Made by a program: the position numbers and the translations under genes. Below are positions 13,250-13,350 of a stretch of 13,350 nt of DNA, piece by piece. The stretch comes from Cyanobacteria bacterium OH_CDB_20 (GTDB lineage Bacteria; Cyanobacteriota; Vampirovibrionia; Gastranaerophilales; Gastranaerophilaceae), in NCBI GenBank assembly GCA_023415935.1, contig JAEZIX010000116.1:1-13350 (forward strand). Direction: 5' to 3'. Within the stretch, counting starts at the first letter, position 1. Each line of letters opens with the position of its first letter. The notes under the pieces are model-generated. The model made no database searches, was not told the origin of the DNA, and was given only the letters and a program-made list of their open reading frames with translations.

Positions 13250-13350
13250 CTATTTTTATTTAAATATTAATAAAAATTTACATATTATTGATTTTATTTT
13301 GATTTTAATTTATTAGGCTGGATTTTTTTATTTGTTTTTCATAGAATGTG

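Noticed and set aside
1..13350. CRISPR arrays, insertion sequences, prophage or toxin-antitoxin systems
   Set aside because: No regularly spaced repeats, terminal inverted repeats, transposase, integrase or recognisable toxin/antitoxin pair was seen on either strand.

Overview
The window is AT-rich DNA with compact bacterial gene order and no phage, IS or CRISPR signature. It most resembles a non-photosynthetic relative of cyanobacteria (Melainabacteria/Vampirovibrionia, Gastranaerophilales type). The reasons are the order lysA - cdaA - (probably uppS), which I recall from cyanobacteria; a cdaA without a visible cdaR/ybbR partner; a diderm-type MCE/MlaD protein; and a hypothetical protein whose N-terminus (NPY...N...QNF) resembles those common in that group. 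This assignment is inference: no rRNA or marker tree is available here.

Layout. Positions 1-2273 (minus strand) are a housekeeping operon: lysA (last step of lysine synthesis), cdaA (c-di-AMP synthase) and the first codons of a third gene. Positions 2391-2948 (plus) encode a small secreted protein of unknown function. Its 3' end overlaps a minus-strand radical SAM/SPASM gene (2929-4035), which lies behind uvrC (4077-5912). Divergent from uvrC is a 90-aa unknown protein (6064-6336) closed by a strong intrinsic terminator. Next comes a 53-aa gene at 6528-6689 with an excellent Shine-Dalgarno and a repeated MQGNG/GNG motif. It looks like a leader-plus-repetitive-core precursor peptide and is the most unusual item here. 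A bidirectional hairpin separates it from a minus-strand GT2 glycosyltransferase (6755-7714). Then follow an MCE/MlaD-like lipid-transport protein (7858-8805) and a 193-aa unknown protein (8867-9448) on the plus strand.

Positions 9474-13003 (minus) form an envelope-glycan operon: a membrane-anchored SGNH hydrolase, a multi-pass GT-C-like membrane protein and a UbiA-family prenyltransferase with decaprenyl-phosphate phosphoribosyltransferase-like motifs. The last two are translationally coupled by an 8-nt overlap. This suggests a lipid-linked (perhaps pentose) sugar donor, its membrane glycosyltransferase, and an acyl-modifying or deacylating enzyme. The operon begins 21 nt behind a tRNA-Arg(ACG) with no terminator between. 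Upstream of the tRNA, about 64 nt with promoter-like boxes, an unpaired CUCCUCCC stretch and an intrinsic terminator look like a small regulatory RNA.

Two expression modes appear to coexist. lysA, the radical SAM gene, the 90-aa gene, the 53-aa peptide and the SGNH gene have recognisable Shine-Dalgarno sequences. Three others (2391, 7714 minus, 7858) have none and carry a -10-like hexamer ending exactly 6 nt before the ATG, the geometry expected for leaderless mRNAs.
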